Below are positions 21,109-34,097 of a stretch of 64,000 nucleotides of DNA, piece by piece; the stretch's first letter is position 1; every line of letters begins with the position of its first letter. The stretch is from Azadirachta indica (Eukaryota; Streptophyta; Magnoliopsida; Sapindales; Meliaceae): assembly GCA_022749755.1 (NCBI GenBank), contig CM040450.1:4578913-4642912 (forward strand). Reading direction: 5' to 3'. The notes below the pieces were generated by a model, which had not been told where the DNA came from, searched no databases, and worked only from the letters and a program-made list of their open reading frames with translations. The position numbers and the translations under genes are program-made.

Positions 21109-23224
21109 ATTTGTTGGTTTGAAGAGATTAATTGATTTTCCAATTGTAATTTATCGGCCTTTTCTGCTGTGGGTCACGGTCTTTTTGTATTTTCATGTAT
21201 TGTTTTGTCTCTTCTTTTGCGCGAAGTAAAGCAAATGGATTTTTTTTTTGTTTCTTTAATTTCGTGGTAAAATTGTAATAACACAGTCAAAACTTACTTT
21301 TTTTTACCAATTGAGATCGTCTGACCTCTTAACAAGCTCCTTAAGTAAATTTGATGAAATTATTAGTACTGCTATACTAGTCAAGTAAGTTGAATCTGAA
21401 GCTGCCATGTTTATTCAATCAGTTGACGCAATTTATAAGTAATATTGACTTCTATATTATTTATCCAATTCATACAATGTATTCTTGATAAAACTTCATT
21501 TGAATTTCCATCATAGCTTTTCTCTGCGATGATTCGAGATTATAGCTTTTTTTCATCTTTTTCTCCTCCTTCTCCTCCTCCTCTTTCAGTTATTTGAAAT
21601 ACATATTTTAAGATAAATTTTAAAATATCTAATATTGCTGGTTAATTAATATAAACAAGTTTTGCTTATATATATTTTGTCAGTCGCGTAAGTACACAAT
21701 TAACTAGGTGAGAGTATCTAACTTCTTATTTTGTTGATTGAATGATTTTAATTATCATATATTTTAATAATTAGGAGAATGTAATGCTTAACTAATAAAG
21801 TTGTGATGTATTCGTATTTTTTGTGAATATAATAAAATTTTGTTAATTGAATGGACATGCATATATTTGGTGTACAAAAAACTCTTAAATTAAAAATGTT
21901 GAGAAATTAAATTTTGTAATTTTAATTTATTGGTAAGTAAATATAGATTCTCATGTCCTACTTTATAAGCACTCATTTCAAATTTTATATCAATACAATC
22001 CAGCAAGATATTTAGAATTAATCCAAACTTAATTATATATATCCTAGTCATGTGTACCTTTCATATAATAATATATATGGTAAAAAACTCCAAATTAAGC
22101 CACTTGAATTCCAACTTAATTAAACAAAAGTCTTACTAATTTCAAGCAGACGAAATTAAACATCTAGTCATATATACATGATGTGCAATCTACTCAACAA
22201 TTTTTAGCTACAAACACAGCAACTTGCAAATGCTTTCTCTAAGTACTACTGTTAGCTATAGCTAGCTTAAAACGTTTTAGGAAAGGCGAAAGAAATTAAA
22301 TAATAACTTGTTGAAAACGTTGTAGGTGTTGCATGTTTAGGGATGGTAAGTAATAATTATTGCTATAAGTGCGATTTTGTCCAATCAATAAGCAAGCAGA
22401 AAAGGTTAACATCAAAATCTGTTAGAGCTAAACATGTAGATAGATATATATTTGTTTGTTTGTGTGTGTCTATGTAAACATTCAATTAATGAAGAACATG
22501 CTACCGACAGGCAGCAGCTAACAAAGATGGTGTAACTCCTCAACCTTTTTGGCTTGATTATCAAGTATCAACGGTAGGAGAAAATCGATTGAAATTGAAG
22601 GTTACCAATCAACCCAGCCCCACACATATATATGTTTTTCCCCTAATCACTGTCCGCTCAATCCCTTTTCATCACTAATTTCACTTTTATTAATTTAAGT
22701 TATTTTATTTTCCACTCAATCTATCCATGTTACTTTCATTACTAGCAATAACATTCGGGTCCATATAATTTAATAATTTTTGAACATAAGAACATAGTTT
22801 ATCTATTTGTATATCTAACGACGTCAGATCCCTGATTGTTAATAAAATGACTAAAAATATTCTTACATTGTGATCGATTGTGATGGTTAATAACTTAATT
22901 CAATATTGTAACTAACAATAATTTGGTCATTTTAGTAGGAGTCGGAAATAATGTTTCTATTAAAGTAAACATGAAAATTTATGGATGTAAATGTTATTTA
23001 CCCCTTTTTCATTGCACCAAATTGCCCCTTCAGTGGCAATAAGCGAATAACCTTGATAGAATTGTAACTAGATGATCACCCGATATACTTGACTGACAGT
23101 GATGCAGTGCTATTGTTTTCGTTGATCATAATCTTGTTGATTAAATCAAAGCATTAACAATAGTTTAGAGAGCTCATGAAGATACCGTTAGAAAAATATT
23201 AAGATAATATTATCTGGCTTGGAT
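21109..23224. other. Intergenic region between tandem laccases 1 and 2
   Basis: About 2.1 kb, very AT-rich, with many TAATTA and TATATA words and no open frame of note. The laccase 1 3' UTR occupies the first 150-200 bases. No gene or mobile element is supported. Confidence 0.55.
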
Positions 23225-23356
23225 AACACTCTAAAGTAATACATGACCAGCCGCGGCAAGTCGAACCAAATTTCCAATTCTTCGGTGTCTGCAAAATTAT
23301 CTCAATTCTTCGGTCACCTAATTAACAAACTGATCTTATGTTTCTTCCTATATAAA
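23225..23356 (+). promoter_or_regulatory. Laccase 2 promoter: shared 14-mer, two SMRE sites and TATA box
   Basis: AACACTCTAAAGTA at 23225-23238 is identical to the laccase 1 block. ACCAAAT (23265-23271) and ACCTAAT (23316-23322) match the secondary-wall MYB element. TATATAAA lies at 23349-23356, about 105 bp before the ATG. The conserved layout shows the promoter was duplicated together with the gene. Confidence 0.6.
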
Positions 23357-23460
23357 CACACTCTCCCGCTCTCTTTCTCTCCATCCAAACATCTGTGTCT
23401 CAATTCAACTTACTACTCTCCTTTACTTCTTACCATCTGCAAGAAAATTAACAAAGCCAA

Positions 23461-25767
23461 ATGGGTTCTAGCTTTCTTCTGAATTCTGCCTTGAGGGCAA
23501 TATTTCTTACCTTCATGTTTGCTATGTGGATTCTGCCAGAGTTGGCTGTGGCGAAGCATACTGGCATTACCAGGCATTACAAGTTTAATGTATGTATATT
23601 AACGCTTAGATATATGCTTACCATTTTAGCTTGACAATTTTTTTTTTCTCATTGCATGATTTGTTTGTCCGTTGATCGATTTATTTGTATCAGATTAAGA
23701 TGCAAAATGTTACAAGATTATGCCAAACAAAGAGCATTGTGACTGTCAACGGGCAGTTTCCGGGACCTCGAATCATAGCAAGGGAAGGCGATCGCCTTTT
23801 AATCAAGGTGGTTAACCATGTCAAGCACAACATCACTCTTCATTGGTAAGAAATTAATTAAATTGATCTTCTCTTTTTGCCTTCGATGGTTTCAGTCCTT
23901 TTTTATTTTAAATTTAATCACTGATGTGGAATGAAATTATTGGACTTGGGAAACAGGCATGGTGTTCGGCAGATAAGGAGCGGATGGGCAGATGGACCTG
24001 CATACATCACACAGTGCCCAATTCAAACAGGACAATCCTACGTATACAACTTCACAGTAACTGGCCAAAGAGGAACATTGTTTTGGCACTCTCACATTTC
24101 ATGGCTAAGAGTAACTCTATATGGACCAATCGTTATCCTCCCCAGGCTACATGCTTCCTATCCATTTTCCCAACCCTTTAAAGAAGTTCCCATCATTTTT
24201 GGTATATAATACAACTTCTAAATTAACATAATTTAAAAAATATTGTAATTCATTTATAAGCATGAATTTTAATATCAATGAGTTAATTTGCTTGGAATCG
24301 CAGGAGAATGGTGGAAAACAGACACTGAAACAATGATCAACCAAGCTTTGCAAACAGGTGGAGCACCAAATACTTCTGATGCTTTCACCATTAATGGTCT
24401 CCCTGGACCCTCGTATAACTGCTCAGCCAAAGGTACGTACATACGATTTAATGTCAAACTCGTATAACTAATAAATACTAAAGCCACCTAATTTTGTCCA
24501 ACGTTTTTTTTTTTTTTTTGAACTTTAAAGTATGCATGTCAACTATATGTACATTTCGTGCAGACACATTCAAGCTGAAAGTGAAGCCTGGAAAAACCTA
24601 TCTCCTCCGTATGATCAATGCTGCACTCAACGATGAGCTTTTCTTCAGCATCGCCAACCACACTTTAACCGTAGTCGAAACCGATGCCGTCTACATCAAA
24701 CCCATAAAAACTAAAGCGGTTCTCATTACCCCAGGACAAACCACTAATGTCCTTCTCAAGGCCAAATCCAAGGCCCCTAATGCCACCTTCCTCATTGCTG
24801 CTAGGCCTACGCCACCGGCCCTGCAGCCTTCGACAACACCACAACCACCGGCTTTCTCGAATACGAGCAACCTTGTTCGGTCACCAAGAGCAAAAGCAAG
24901 AAAGTACTTCCTCTCCTCAACCCAGCATTGCCGAAGTTTAATGACACAAACTTTGCAATGAAATTCAGTCAGAAAATCCGTAGCTTGGCCACATCCAAAT
25001 TCCCAGCTAAGGTTCCTAAGAAAGTTGACAGACGCTTCTTCTTCACAGTAGGGCTAGGGTTAAGCCCATGTCCAGCAAATCAAACATGCCAAGGACCCAA
25101 CAACACAAAACTAGCAGCTTCTGTTAACAATGTGTCTTTCGTGCAGCCAAACATAGCTCTACTCCAAGCTCACTTTTTTAACAAATCTAAAGGCGTATAC
25201 ACAATTGATTTTCCTGCCAACCCACCCTTCAAATTCAATTACACCGGCACACCGCCAAGCAACATTATGGTGAGCAGCGGAACAAAAGTTGTGGCACTGC
25301 CTTTTAACACCAGCGTCGAGCTAGTAATGCAGGACACCAGCATCATCGGAGCAGAAAGCCATCCTCTCCACCTTCACGGCTTTAACTTCTTCGTTGTTGG
25401 TCAAGGCTTCGGAAACTTTGACCCCAACAAAGATCCTGGCAAGTTCAACCTAGTTGACCCTGCCGAGAGGAACACTTTCGGGGTGCCATCCGGCGGGTGG
25501 GTCGCCATTCGCTTTCTTGCAGACAATCCAGGTTCGTTGATTATAACTACTAATCAGGATTAGTTAATGAAATTATAATCTCTGATACATCATCTGATTT
25601 GTTGCTTCTTTTCTTTAATAAATCAATGATGAACAGGTGTCTGGTTCATGCATTGCCATTTGGAAGTACACACCAGCTGGGGATTGAAGATGGCGTGGCT
25701 TGTCAATGATGGAAAAGGCCCAAAGCAAAAGCTGCCACCTCCCCCCTCTGATCTTCCTAAATGTTAA
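23461..25767 (+). pseudogene. LAC17: Laccase 2, LAC17-type, interrupted by a one-base deletion in exon 5
   Basis: Six exons: 23461-23589, 23694-23845, 23957-24201, 24304-24432, 24564-25531, 25637-25767, with a normal DLPKC-like ending at 25767. Signal peptide MGSSFLLNSALRAIFLTFMF. Copper motifs survive: HWHG, FWHSH (Ser for the usual Ala), [11 protein letters not shown] and [13 protein letters not shown]. Exon 5 is 968 bases rather than a multiple of three. After ...LIAARP (about 24808) one base, probably T of a CCTTAC context, is missing. The original frame ends at a TGA at 24959-24961 after about 350 residues; the downstream frame continues as [20 protein letters not shown]. Read literally, domain 3 and its T1/T2/T3 ligands are lost. 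Everything else is intact, so the lesion is either very recent or a sequencing error. Confidence 0.85.
24613..24633 (+). promoter_or_regulatory. miR397 target site in laccase 2
   Basis: The equivalent 21 bases at the start of exon 5 pair with miR397 except at miRNA nucleotides 21 and 3 (A:C), with a G:U wobble at 15. It lies upstream of the frameshift, so the transcript could still be cleaved or act as a decoy. Confidence 0.65.
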
Positions 25768-27398
25768 ATTTTATTTTTGCAACCCACACCTTCTATATTT
25801 TTCTTTTTCTTTTTTCCCTCATAATTCTTTCAATTCTTTGCAATTTTCCTTTTTTCTTTTTAGTTTGCTCTTGTAGCCAAAAGGGCTGTCTCCTAGGTTC
25901 CCTCTCGTTTTCGTTACTTTGTAATTCCCACTTCCATTGAAGAAGGTGGGTGGGACGTTGAGTAGGATACATGCACTTGTAATACTACTTAGTTTCATCT
26001 CTTGAATAGAAGAAAATTTTTTATTATTTTTAAATTTTTATAGTGTTATTTTCTTATTTAATTTTCTATTTTCTTCCTCTATACAAAATTCTTAATTGCA
26101 TTGATTGTATCTCATAACATTTATTTCATAATTAAGAACAATAAAGCCAAACTTTGCAAATAAGCAATCTTTAGTTCACGGAGCTCAAATTAAAACATCT
26201 TGAAATTACATTAATTTTGCTATAAAAAATTAACGAAAGAAAAGACAACACATATTCTGAAAGAAATGATTATAGACACTCATCATTGAAATAATACTAC
26301 AAGAGATAGAGCATCTTAAGTTCTAAATTACTTTGTCAAAATAATAACTATTTTTTTTCGAGAAATTATTAAATAATGTAAAGAGAAAAAAGAAAACAAT
26401 ATGAAGCTTTATAATGATTATAATTAATAGATTAGATTTTGACATTTGAAATGTAAGGAATAGCGTCTATTTACGCTTTAATTTATTCATACTAAAACAA
26501 CTTCATTTATTCTTAATTAGATAGCTGTCTTGATGTAGTAGTTAGAAATTTAGTTGAAGGTTACTTTTCAAACAAGTGTAATAATTTCTTCCACATCTCC
26601 TTCCATCCAATTATATTTATTATTAATTCAAAAGTGCATTTTAACCTCAAAATTAACTAATAATTTTGAATTTTATTTTGTAAATTGAAATGAATTCAAA
26701 TGACATCACTATGTAATCATTTAATATAAATTAATTATATTTTATATTAAATTCACCAATCATTATAATGATTTTAGTGATAACTAAAAAAAAAAATTAA
26801 AATATATGACTTGATGTTAATAATGATACTATTAAAATTATTTTACCTAAAATTTTTCATCATTTATAAAAAGATGTTAAATAACTTATTTTTCACAAAA
26901 AATTACTTAATAAAAATATTGCATATTTTATTAAATAAATATGTAAATAATACAAAAAAGCAAGTCATTTAAATCTTTCATTTACTTATAAATCATATAA
27001 AATAATTTACTTAGATTCTATGTCATATTATCCACACATTTAATTAAATAAATATGAGGGAAAAATTAAATTAAGGGAGACACAATTTCGTTAAAGAGAT
27101 CATAAAAGTCTATTCATACTTAAACCAATTAAGAAGATAAAAGTGAGTGGTCAAAATTGTATTTTTATTCTAAATTTGGGACATTTTGTCAATTAGAAAA
27201 GAGTTCAAGCCCCTTCAGGTAAAACTCCAAACTAACGCCACCGCACCGCATCATCTAGAAAATTGTACAGGCCCGTCACCTACTTTCTAACTCTTTTACC
27301 ATTTCACATCATAAACGAGAAATTGCACGGAGACGCCGTCGTTTTAGAACGCCGGTGCCTCCGTCAACCTCCTCTCTCGTTAAACATTCTCCAACACA
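25768..27398. other. Intergenic region between laccase 2 and the S-acyltransferase gene
   Basis: About 1.6 kb: laccase 2 3' UTR, then very AT-rich sequence without coding potential. The final 150 bases are more GC-rich and contain repeated cgccgtcgtttt-type words leading to the ATG at 27399. No gene is supported. Confidence 0.55.
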
Positions 27399-30300
27399 AT
27401 GACGAAGGGCTTAAGTTTCTCGTTGCCGGTAACTGTCGTCGTTTTGGCTATATTTTACATATACTTTTCTACAGTATTTGTTTTCATTGACCGTTGGTTC
27501 GGTCTAATGTCCTCTCCCGGTATAATGAACGCCGTCGTTTTCACCGGCGTGGCTCTCATGTGTGTATTCAACTACGCTGTCGCTATCTTCAGGGATCCCG
27601 GGCGGGTGCCCCCCGATTATATGCCCGATATTGAAGATGACCAAAACCCTATGCACGAGATCAAGCGAAAGGTGCACCAAGATTTCCGTATAAATTTACA
27701 TTTTACATTCTAATCGAATGGTGTTATTTTGTAAAATTTGTGTCTTCTTGTTGCCTGCGATGCTGTTTTGGTTACAGGTGCGTAAAGCAATGTTCTTTAT
27801 TTGGTTCTATAATGATACGGCGTTTTTGCTTGCGACTTTAAGAGTTTATTGAGTAATTATTTGTTGTAATGTGATTATTGCATTTATAACAGTTGATCCG
27901 AGGTGAGAGCTAGAAGAAGATATTGCTTTTGAGTTTGTTTCTTCACAACATCCTTAAAGATTGTTCGTGTTTGGGAAAATCTTTTACGATTTACAGTACT
28001 CTGGGAAATGGGTAATAGACAATTTAGGATTTGTTTGGAAATGAAGATGAATCGCTACTTGGTTCAGTGGTTATTAATGAAGATTTTTTGGCTGAAAAAG
28101 TGAAATATTTACTTTTGAACATTGCCATATATGGTGAAAGGATATGTTTTAATTAGCTATTTTTTCTAGAGGATATAATATTAAATAGTGGAGAGTAATG
28201 CTCAGCCATCATAAGTGAACCAATGAAGCAATGCAAAGAATGTGTTACATTTGTGCCAGAATTTTGCTTCATTTATGTTATTTATAGAACAAAGTTTTCT
28301 TGTTTTCTCTCTAGTATTGAACTAGGTCAATGCTTTAAGGCATTACCATTATGACTTTATAGATGGTGTTTTAACTTCCAATAATTTTATTGTCGTTTTT
28401 GCGGTCTTAGGATCATCTTTGTCTGCCGTTACTACTGTAGTTTCCTTATTCAACAAATGAATATACTAAAAAGCATGAATTGAGGTCATTGGCCCTTACA
28501 TGCGTTACCCATGTGAAAGAAAAAACAAATCGAAGAGGTAGTTTTCCTTGAATTCAATTATTTTATGCTATCCGGGAATCAAATCTAGTTTTTGTCGTCT
28601 TCAAGGGATTCCTATCGTATTTGCATATTCAGACACTTCAAATATTGTAGAAAGTTCATGTGCCAGTAAAGGTCAAATCCACATGCTAATTAAGTTTAAC
28701 TCTTCCATTTCTCACCATAGAATCATGGGTTTTAGCACTAATTAAATTCATATATACCAATGAAATGTTGTAATGTTTGGGAAATCATTTGACTCCCTCA
28801 AATTCTGTTGCTTCAAGTGTGTAGCCCATGATACTTGTCATTTCAGGGCAGTGTGCTTTGTGTTATTATTCATGCCTATAATATCATATTTCCTGCAGTG
28901 TTATATCTGAACTTTGCATCTGTTGGTTGGGTTAATTTGGCCAAATGAATCTGTGTAAATGTTTCCCCCTGTATAATACTTAGATCCTCTATTGACAATA
29001 GTCTTCTCTATCTTAAAGTTCACATAGCAAATTCTGGTACCATCTCTAATGATTCGTGTTCTAGATGAAAACAAAGGAATAAATATTACTGGGGATTGTC
29101 TCTGTCTCTGTCCATTGGATATGCTATGAGCATGATTAGCCTCCAAAACAAACTTCATCCATATTCCAGTTATAATACGAATAAATGACCACCATATTAA
29201 TAATGCAACTCATGACTTTCATATTAGTCACCTGACATTCTGATGAACGAAAATGTATTAAACTTTTTCCTTATGCTGTGGATACAAAACACAGGAAGTG
29301 GTATGAGGAATATTCTCATAAGATTGGTTTCTTCCTCTAAGCATATTGGTTGAATTGATCATTTGGGATCAACGCAAAATGGTGGTCTGTAGTTTGAATA
29401 AATTGTTGATATATGCTATTTTTCTTTCCGTGGAGAGCTTAATCCCTGGCTTACCAGATCTGGCTATCTTTGAAATCTTTTTGCAGGGAGGAGACTTGAG
29501 GTACTGTCAAAAGTGCTCTCACTATAAACCTCCTCGTGCACATCATTGCCGTGTTTGCAAAAGATGTGTTCTGCAAATGGTATGCATGATCTATGTTATT
29601 GTTCATGCCTTTATCTCAAATTTCCTGGATAATATGTTAAAGTATCCTCTTGATTGTAAGGATCACCACTGCATTTGGATAAGTAATTGCGTTGGCCATG
29701 CAAACTACAAGGTCTTCTTCATCTTTGTGTTGTACGCTGTGGTTGCATGCTTCTACTCACTGGTACATCAAAATTTATTTATAGTAACACAATTTGGACA
29801 TTTACCTTTGCAGTTATTGAATGCTTTTCTTATGCTGTTACACCATATTTGACTTTCTGGCTGTTGTTTCCTTTATTTTTGTGGAATTATGACATTTTCA
29901 CTTGTATTTTTTTGCTTCCCTATATTATTTCTTGTTGAGAAATTTCGAAATAAGATCATAACTTTATGTTTTTTGTTACCACTCAAATTTTCAGGTTTTG
30001 CTTGTGGGTAGTCTGACTAATGATGCTCTGGACGATGAGCAGCCGAGTGGAGGATCTTTTAGAACTGCTTATGTAATCTCACCGACTGTTTGGTTTAAGT
30101 TAGAACCTAGCATATTAGTCATTTTGCTAATGATGTCTCATTTTCAGGTCATTTCTGGACTGTTGTTAGTCCCCTTAAGTATAGCACTCAGTGTTCTTCT
30201 AGGTTGGCATATCTACCTTATTTTGCAGAACAAAACGACTATAGAGGTTATTAGAATTATTCCTACTGTTCTTTTGCATATGCTTGATGGGCAGTTTTAT

Positions 30301-31178
30301 TTTAAAAGTTTGACTGCCATTTTCTAGCAAATCTAATGTTTTCTTACTCTGATATTGCTTCAGTACCATGAAGGAGTAAGATCTTTGTGGCTTGCGGAGA
30401 AAGGTGGTACTTTCTATAAGCATCCATATGATCTGGGTGTCTATGAAAATCTGACAACAGTAAGTGCCTACAACAACTTCACTAATTTGATTTTAGTACA
30501 TTGGAAATCCTTATCTATTTGTGCACGTAGAAGTGAAAAGTATGTGTTTGAAAGTTTAGATTCACAATTACATTCCATGTTTGGTGTTATTAACCTCCAA
30601 TATGATTGAGGTTAGTGCAATGAACTAATTTTACGTTGAGTTCTTTTTGGTTTAATAGTGTTGACCTCTAGCTGATTGTCACAAAATATGTCAGGCCCAT
30701 TGCATAATATGGCTAGCCCATTTGGTTTGACTGGGTTAATTTGCCTGGTTGTTTAAGGTTGCTATTGTCATTGTGTGGCAGGGCCATCTGGCTTGGCCAC
30801 TTTGCCTTGACATGGGTTAACGTGCCTTGACCGGATTGGCCGGATTGGCTTGCCCACACGTGTTTCTAGTTGGAAACTTATTCTTTCTCACTCTCGAGTC
30901 TCCTTTCTTCTCTCTCTTTTCTGTTATTCTGGATCCTGAAACATTATTATTGTTCCAAACATAGCTTAATCTGGATCTGAAGCACAATTTTGCATATGCA
31001 TATGTTTATTTATGCACTTATCGTGTATATTGATTATGCGAACTGTTTTCGACGACTTCGTCAGGCACTTGGTCCAAATATCTTCAGCTGGGTATGCCCT
31101 ACATCAAATCATATCGGTTCTGGTCTCCATTTTCGTGCAGCCTATCATGGGACTGCTGGTGCATCAATGTCAAAATAG
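27399..31178 (+). CDS. PAT16: DHHC-CRD protein S-acyltransferase, PAT16 type
   Basis: Seven exons: 27399-27671, 29487-29579, 29661-29762, 29995-30072, 30148-30246, 30364-30459, 31065-31178; 284 residues. Two N-terminal membrane segments (VTVVVLAIFYIYFSTVFVF and AVVFTGVALMCVFNYAVAI) are followed by DPGRVPPDYMPD. The cysteine-rich domain is YCQKCSHYKPPRAHHCRVC ... DHHCIWISNCVGHANYK, whose catalytic DHHC falls at the start of exon 3. Two more membrane segments and the TTxE/YHEGVR tail follow. DHHC enzymes attach palmitate to cytosolic-face cysteines of membrane proteins. The sequence follows Arabidopsis PAT16 (At3g09320, about 286 residues) closely throughout. Intron 1 is 1.8 kb. The catalytic Cys and zinc ligands are all present. 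Confidence 0.94.
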
Positions 31179-32355
31179 ATTTCAGAATTTGCTTGGTCTT
31201 GGCATCCTATAGGAAATAATGCGATCTTTAACCTTATAACTGTCAACAGATGTGTGAATCCTGATCTTCTGACAGTATCCGGCAGCTCCTTCTAAAGTGT
31301 TGTTAGCATTTTTGCTGTTCTGCGTGGGATGGTACAGGCGGACAGAGAACATCTTCTTGTGTCACACACCTGCAATAATGACACTGGGAATCTCAAAGCT
31401 GTTGGTTGCTAGTTAGTTGAGTTGAGAGGGAGGCATTATGTTAATTGAGTTTGTCAACAGCTGAAGCAAACGGGTGTTCAGAGCAGTTAGAATTAGGACA
31501 CTTAGTTTCCTTTTTCTTTTGCTTAGTTTTTTGTATTCCAAAGTGTAGAGCTTGCAGACACACAACCGCATAAACACACGATGTACAAAGGGAAGTCAAA
31601 ATCCCAGCTAAACAATGACAATTTATGTAAAAGCAATGACTACAGCCTCCGAAAAGAAGCTGCTCTTAATGTAACTTTTGAGAGTTGCAATCCCTGTAAC
31701 TTCAATGAAACAAAGATTATTCTAACTTAGATTTTTCCACTATCTTTTTGCAAAAGTCGTCTATGTACATTTTCCCCATCTTATTTCATTGAACTCGGCA
31801 AAACATGATTATTAACCAGCTGAGCTGAGACGTTAGTCATTCTCTAACAATTCTGATGAAGAGTCGGGTAAAGATTACATAATGTTGTGTTAGTTGCCAA
31901 TCGGGGCCAGGGTGCTGTGTCGTTGTAGCTTGTGCCATCGATAATTTCAGCCTGCAAAATCAGACAAGTTCAGGGGAGAGTGACAGTGAGCTATCTGGAT
32001 AAACATGAGGTGGGGGGTGGTTTCCGTAACATTAAGCAAATAAAACATGTAGGGGTCACAATGTGTGCCAACTCGGATTTTCTCACGTGGACTCGTATGG
32101 TCTTCATCCTAGTGATCAACACTTACGCGCTCTATTCCGTCTACAACGTAGACAAGACCGACGTTTGCTAATACTATTAGCTCGTATTGCACACGCACCT
32201 CAAGGATTAAGATTTAACTTACATTCGGATGTAAACCAAATAATAGTAATTATTCTGGGATATCCTCGAACGGAGGGGAGTACTAGTTAGTTCGCTTTTT
32301 TCTTCTCCTGTGTTTGGCTTCATTTCACATGTTCTCACATGTTCTCTGCCTGAAA
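31179..32355. other. Gap between PAT16 and FHL genes, with an unexplained GC-richer block
   Basis: The first part is PAT16 3' UTR. From about 31860 to 32290 base composition shifts: CG dinucleotides become common and open frames appear on several strands. On the plus strand, frame 32063-32290 lacks an ATG. On the minus strand, a good acceptor (tctgattttgcag, just above about 31951) precedes an open stretch reading AEIIDGTSYNDTAPWPRLAT and on to a stop. I recognise no family. Organelle-derived insertion, a gene relic or FHL 5' sequence are all possible. Confidence 0.35.
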
Positions 32356-34097
32356 ATGGAAGTGAATACCGTCAACCCATCTGCAATGAACAGGTTTTTG
32401 GTTGATGTTCTTGATTTCTTTCCTCTTTAAATCATGTTTCATGTTATGTATAGCTCAAATTAAGTAACTATTCCCATCAAAATGGAATCTTTTGATTGTT
32501 TTTATTTGATGCTACTACCTCCATGCTTTAATTTTGTGAATAATTCATGCTATCTTTGTGCTGGATTCGCCTATCACCAGCTACCTTTATAATACAGTTA
32601 ATTTTTTCTAGGATCAAAATTTTGCTTGTTTGGGTTTTTTTAAGAAAGAGCCCACCTATTTGTTTATCTGTTCTTCATGAATGTTTATCCTTTCAGGAAA
32701 CTGTTTACAGATGCAGGTTACTTTTGAAAGTGCTGGAAATCATACTTACAAGTGTTGGAGAATGTAGTTTTAGTTGATTTGTTTGATTTGTTAGCTTATC
32801 TGTTTTGAGGCTCAATAAAAGAGGATTCAATCTAACTGTAATTGAGTCTGTCGTAACCATTCTATTGAGATTCTTTCCCACTTTGGACCTAACTTCATTT
32901 TGGGTTGGGAATGAAACTCTTGTCCGAATAAATTGGGATTTAATTGACTTGAATTGTATTGCCACTTGTTTAAAGCACAAAATACTCCCTCTTGCGATCT
33001 ACTTCTCTTAAATTGCGCATATTTATGCTTTGCTTGGATTAGGACAAGTAACTATTACTAAACAATGAAATTGAATTCTATTCAACTATAATATATTGAA
33101 TCCGAAGTTAAACTTCTCCTATTTACCTATATACTGCAAAATACAGATTCTCACAAGGTATAGATTTTTAATCCTTTTCTATCAGTAATTTCGGCTTCCA
33201 CGTGAATGAAATAAGGAGTGCCGCTGTTATTGACTTGAACAAGAAAAGAAAGTTGCAGGCTGAGCAGTTGGGCTTGCCTATAGCAAAGCTTAAATGCTCA
33301 GATGGAAGCTTTCCACCTAAATCCCTTGCTACATTAGATGAAAACCCAGAAGCACAGGACTTACTCACAAATATAATGAAGGGAGGGGCCATTGATGATG
33401 GATTTGAAAATGATTCAGCAAAAGATAGCAATAGTGTTGTAGAAGATTCTGATTCTTCTATGTCTCTGCATGGTGAATCTAAATTTCAGGCAGAGAATGG
33501 AGAATCTTGGCCATATGACAGGCCTTCCTCTTCTTTGTTTGAATGGGGCTCCAGCAGTTTCAATGATCAAAGCTCTTTGGACAGTGCAGCAGCAATGGAA
33601 AGCGATTCTGGCACAGAGCAGTTTACTCTTATTGGTGAAGAGCACCATAATCCCCATCATGTTCACAAATTGCACATGGCTGAGAATCTTGATGAGCACC
33701 TAACTGAACATGGAAGCCATGCTGAATACCTTAGCTTAGTCTATGGTCATGACAGCATTGAACAGTTCACAGAGAATGAGATTGAAGAAATTCTCAACTC
33801 CAGTGAGGAGAATCCAAATATGTATGTACTTTCATCTGGAAGATGGAGCACTAACCAAGGTAATTTTGTTTGATATGGACATTTATTGTATGACAACAAC
33901 AAAAAGAAATGGTTGTGCCACTTGTGATTTGCAATTAGAATTGGATGTCTATGAATCATCTATGATGCAAGGTTACTATCTTTAAATTTTAGTTCATTAG
34001 CTGACCAGGTATTTTGAATGCAGAAACCCAACAAGGCAAGAGGAGACCAACTATTGATCAAGAATTTGAGCAGTACTTCTCCACACTCATGCTGTAG
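32356..34097 (+). CDS. FHL: FHY1/FHL-type phytochrome A nuclear-import adaptor
   Basis: Three exons: 32356-32393, 33186-33859, 34024-34097; 261 residues. The large exon has no upstream ATG of its own (its open frame reaches a GTG at 33202), so a small first exon (ATG GAA GTG AAT ... AAC AG) is proposed. It joins in frame, with a strong acceptor (tccttttctatcag) at 33185. The key motifs are a nuclear localisation signal DLNKKRKLQAEQLGLP, a Ser/Asp/Glu-rich middle, and the conserved C-terminal phyA-binding block ending RRPTIDQEFEQYFSTLML. FHY1 and FHL carry light-activated phytochrome A into the nucleus for far-red signalling. Position between PCS1 and SMR4 matches Arabidopsis FHL (At5g02200). 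Exon 1 is the least certain part. Confidence 0.88.

Noticed and set aside
31932..32290. A transmembrane peptide or small secreted protein gene
   Set aside because: The frames lack proper starts or are under 40 codons from the true ATG, and several frames are equally open.
32260..32290. Stowaway-type MITE end (reverse strand TACTCCCCTCCGTT)
   Set aside because: Only one end resembles the terminal repeat; no matching inverted end or TA duplication was found.
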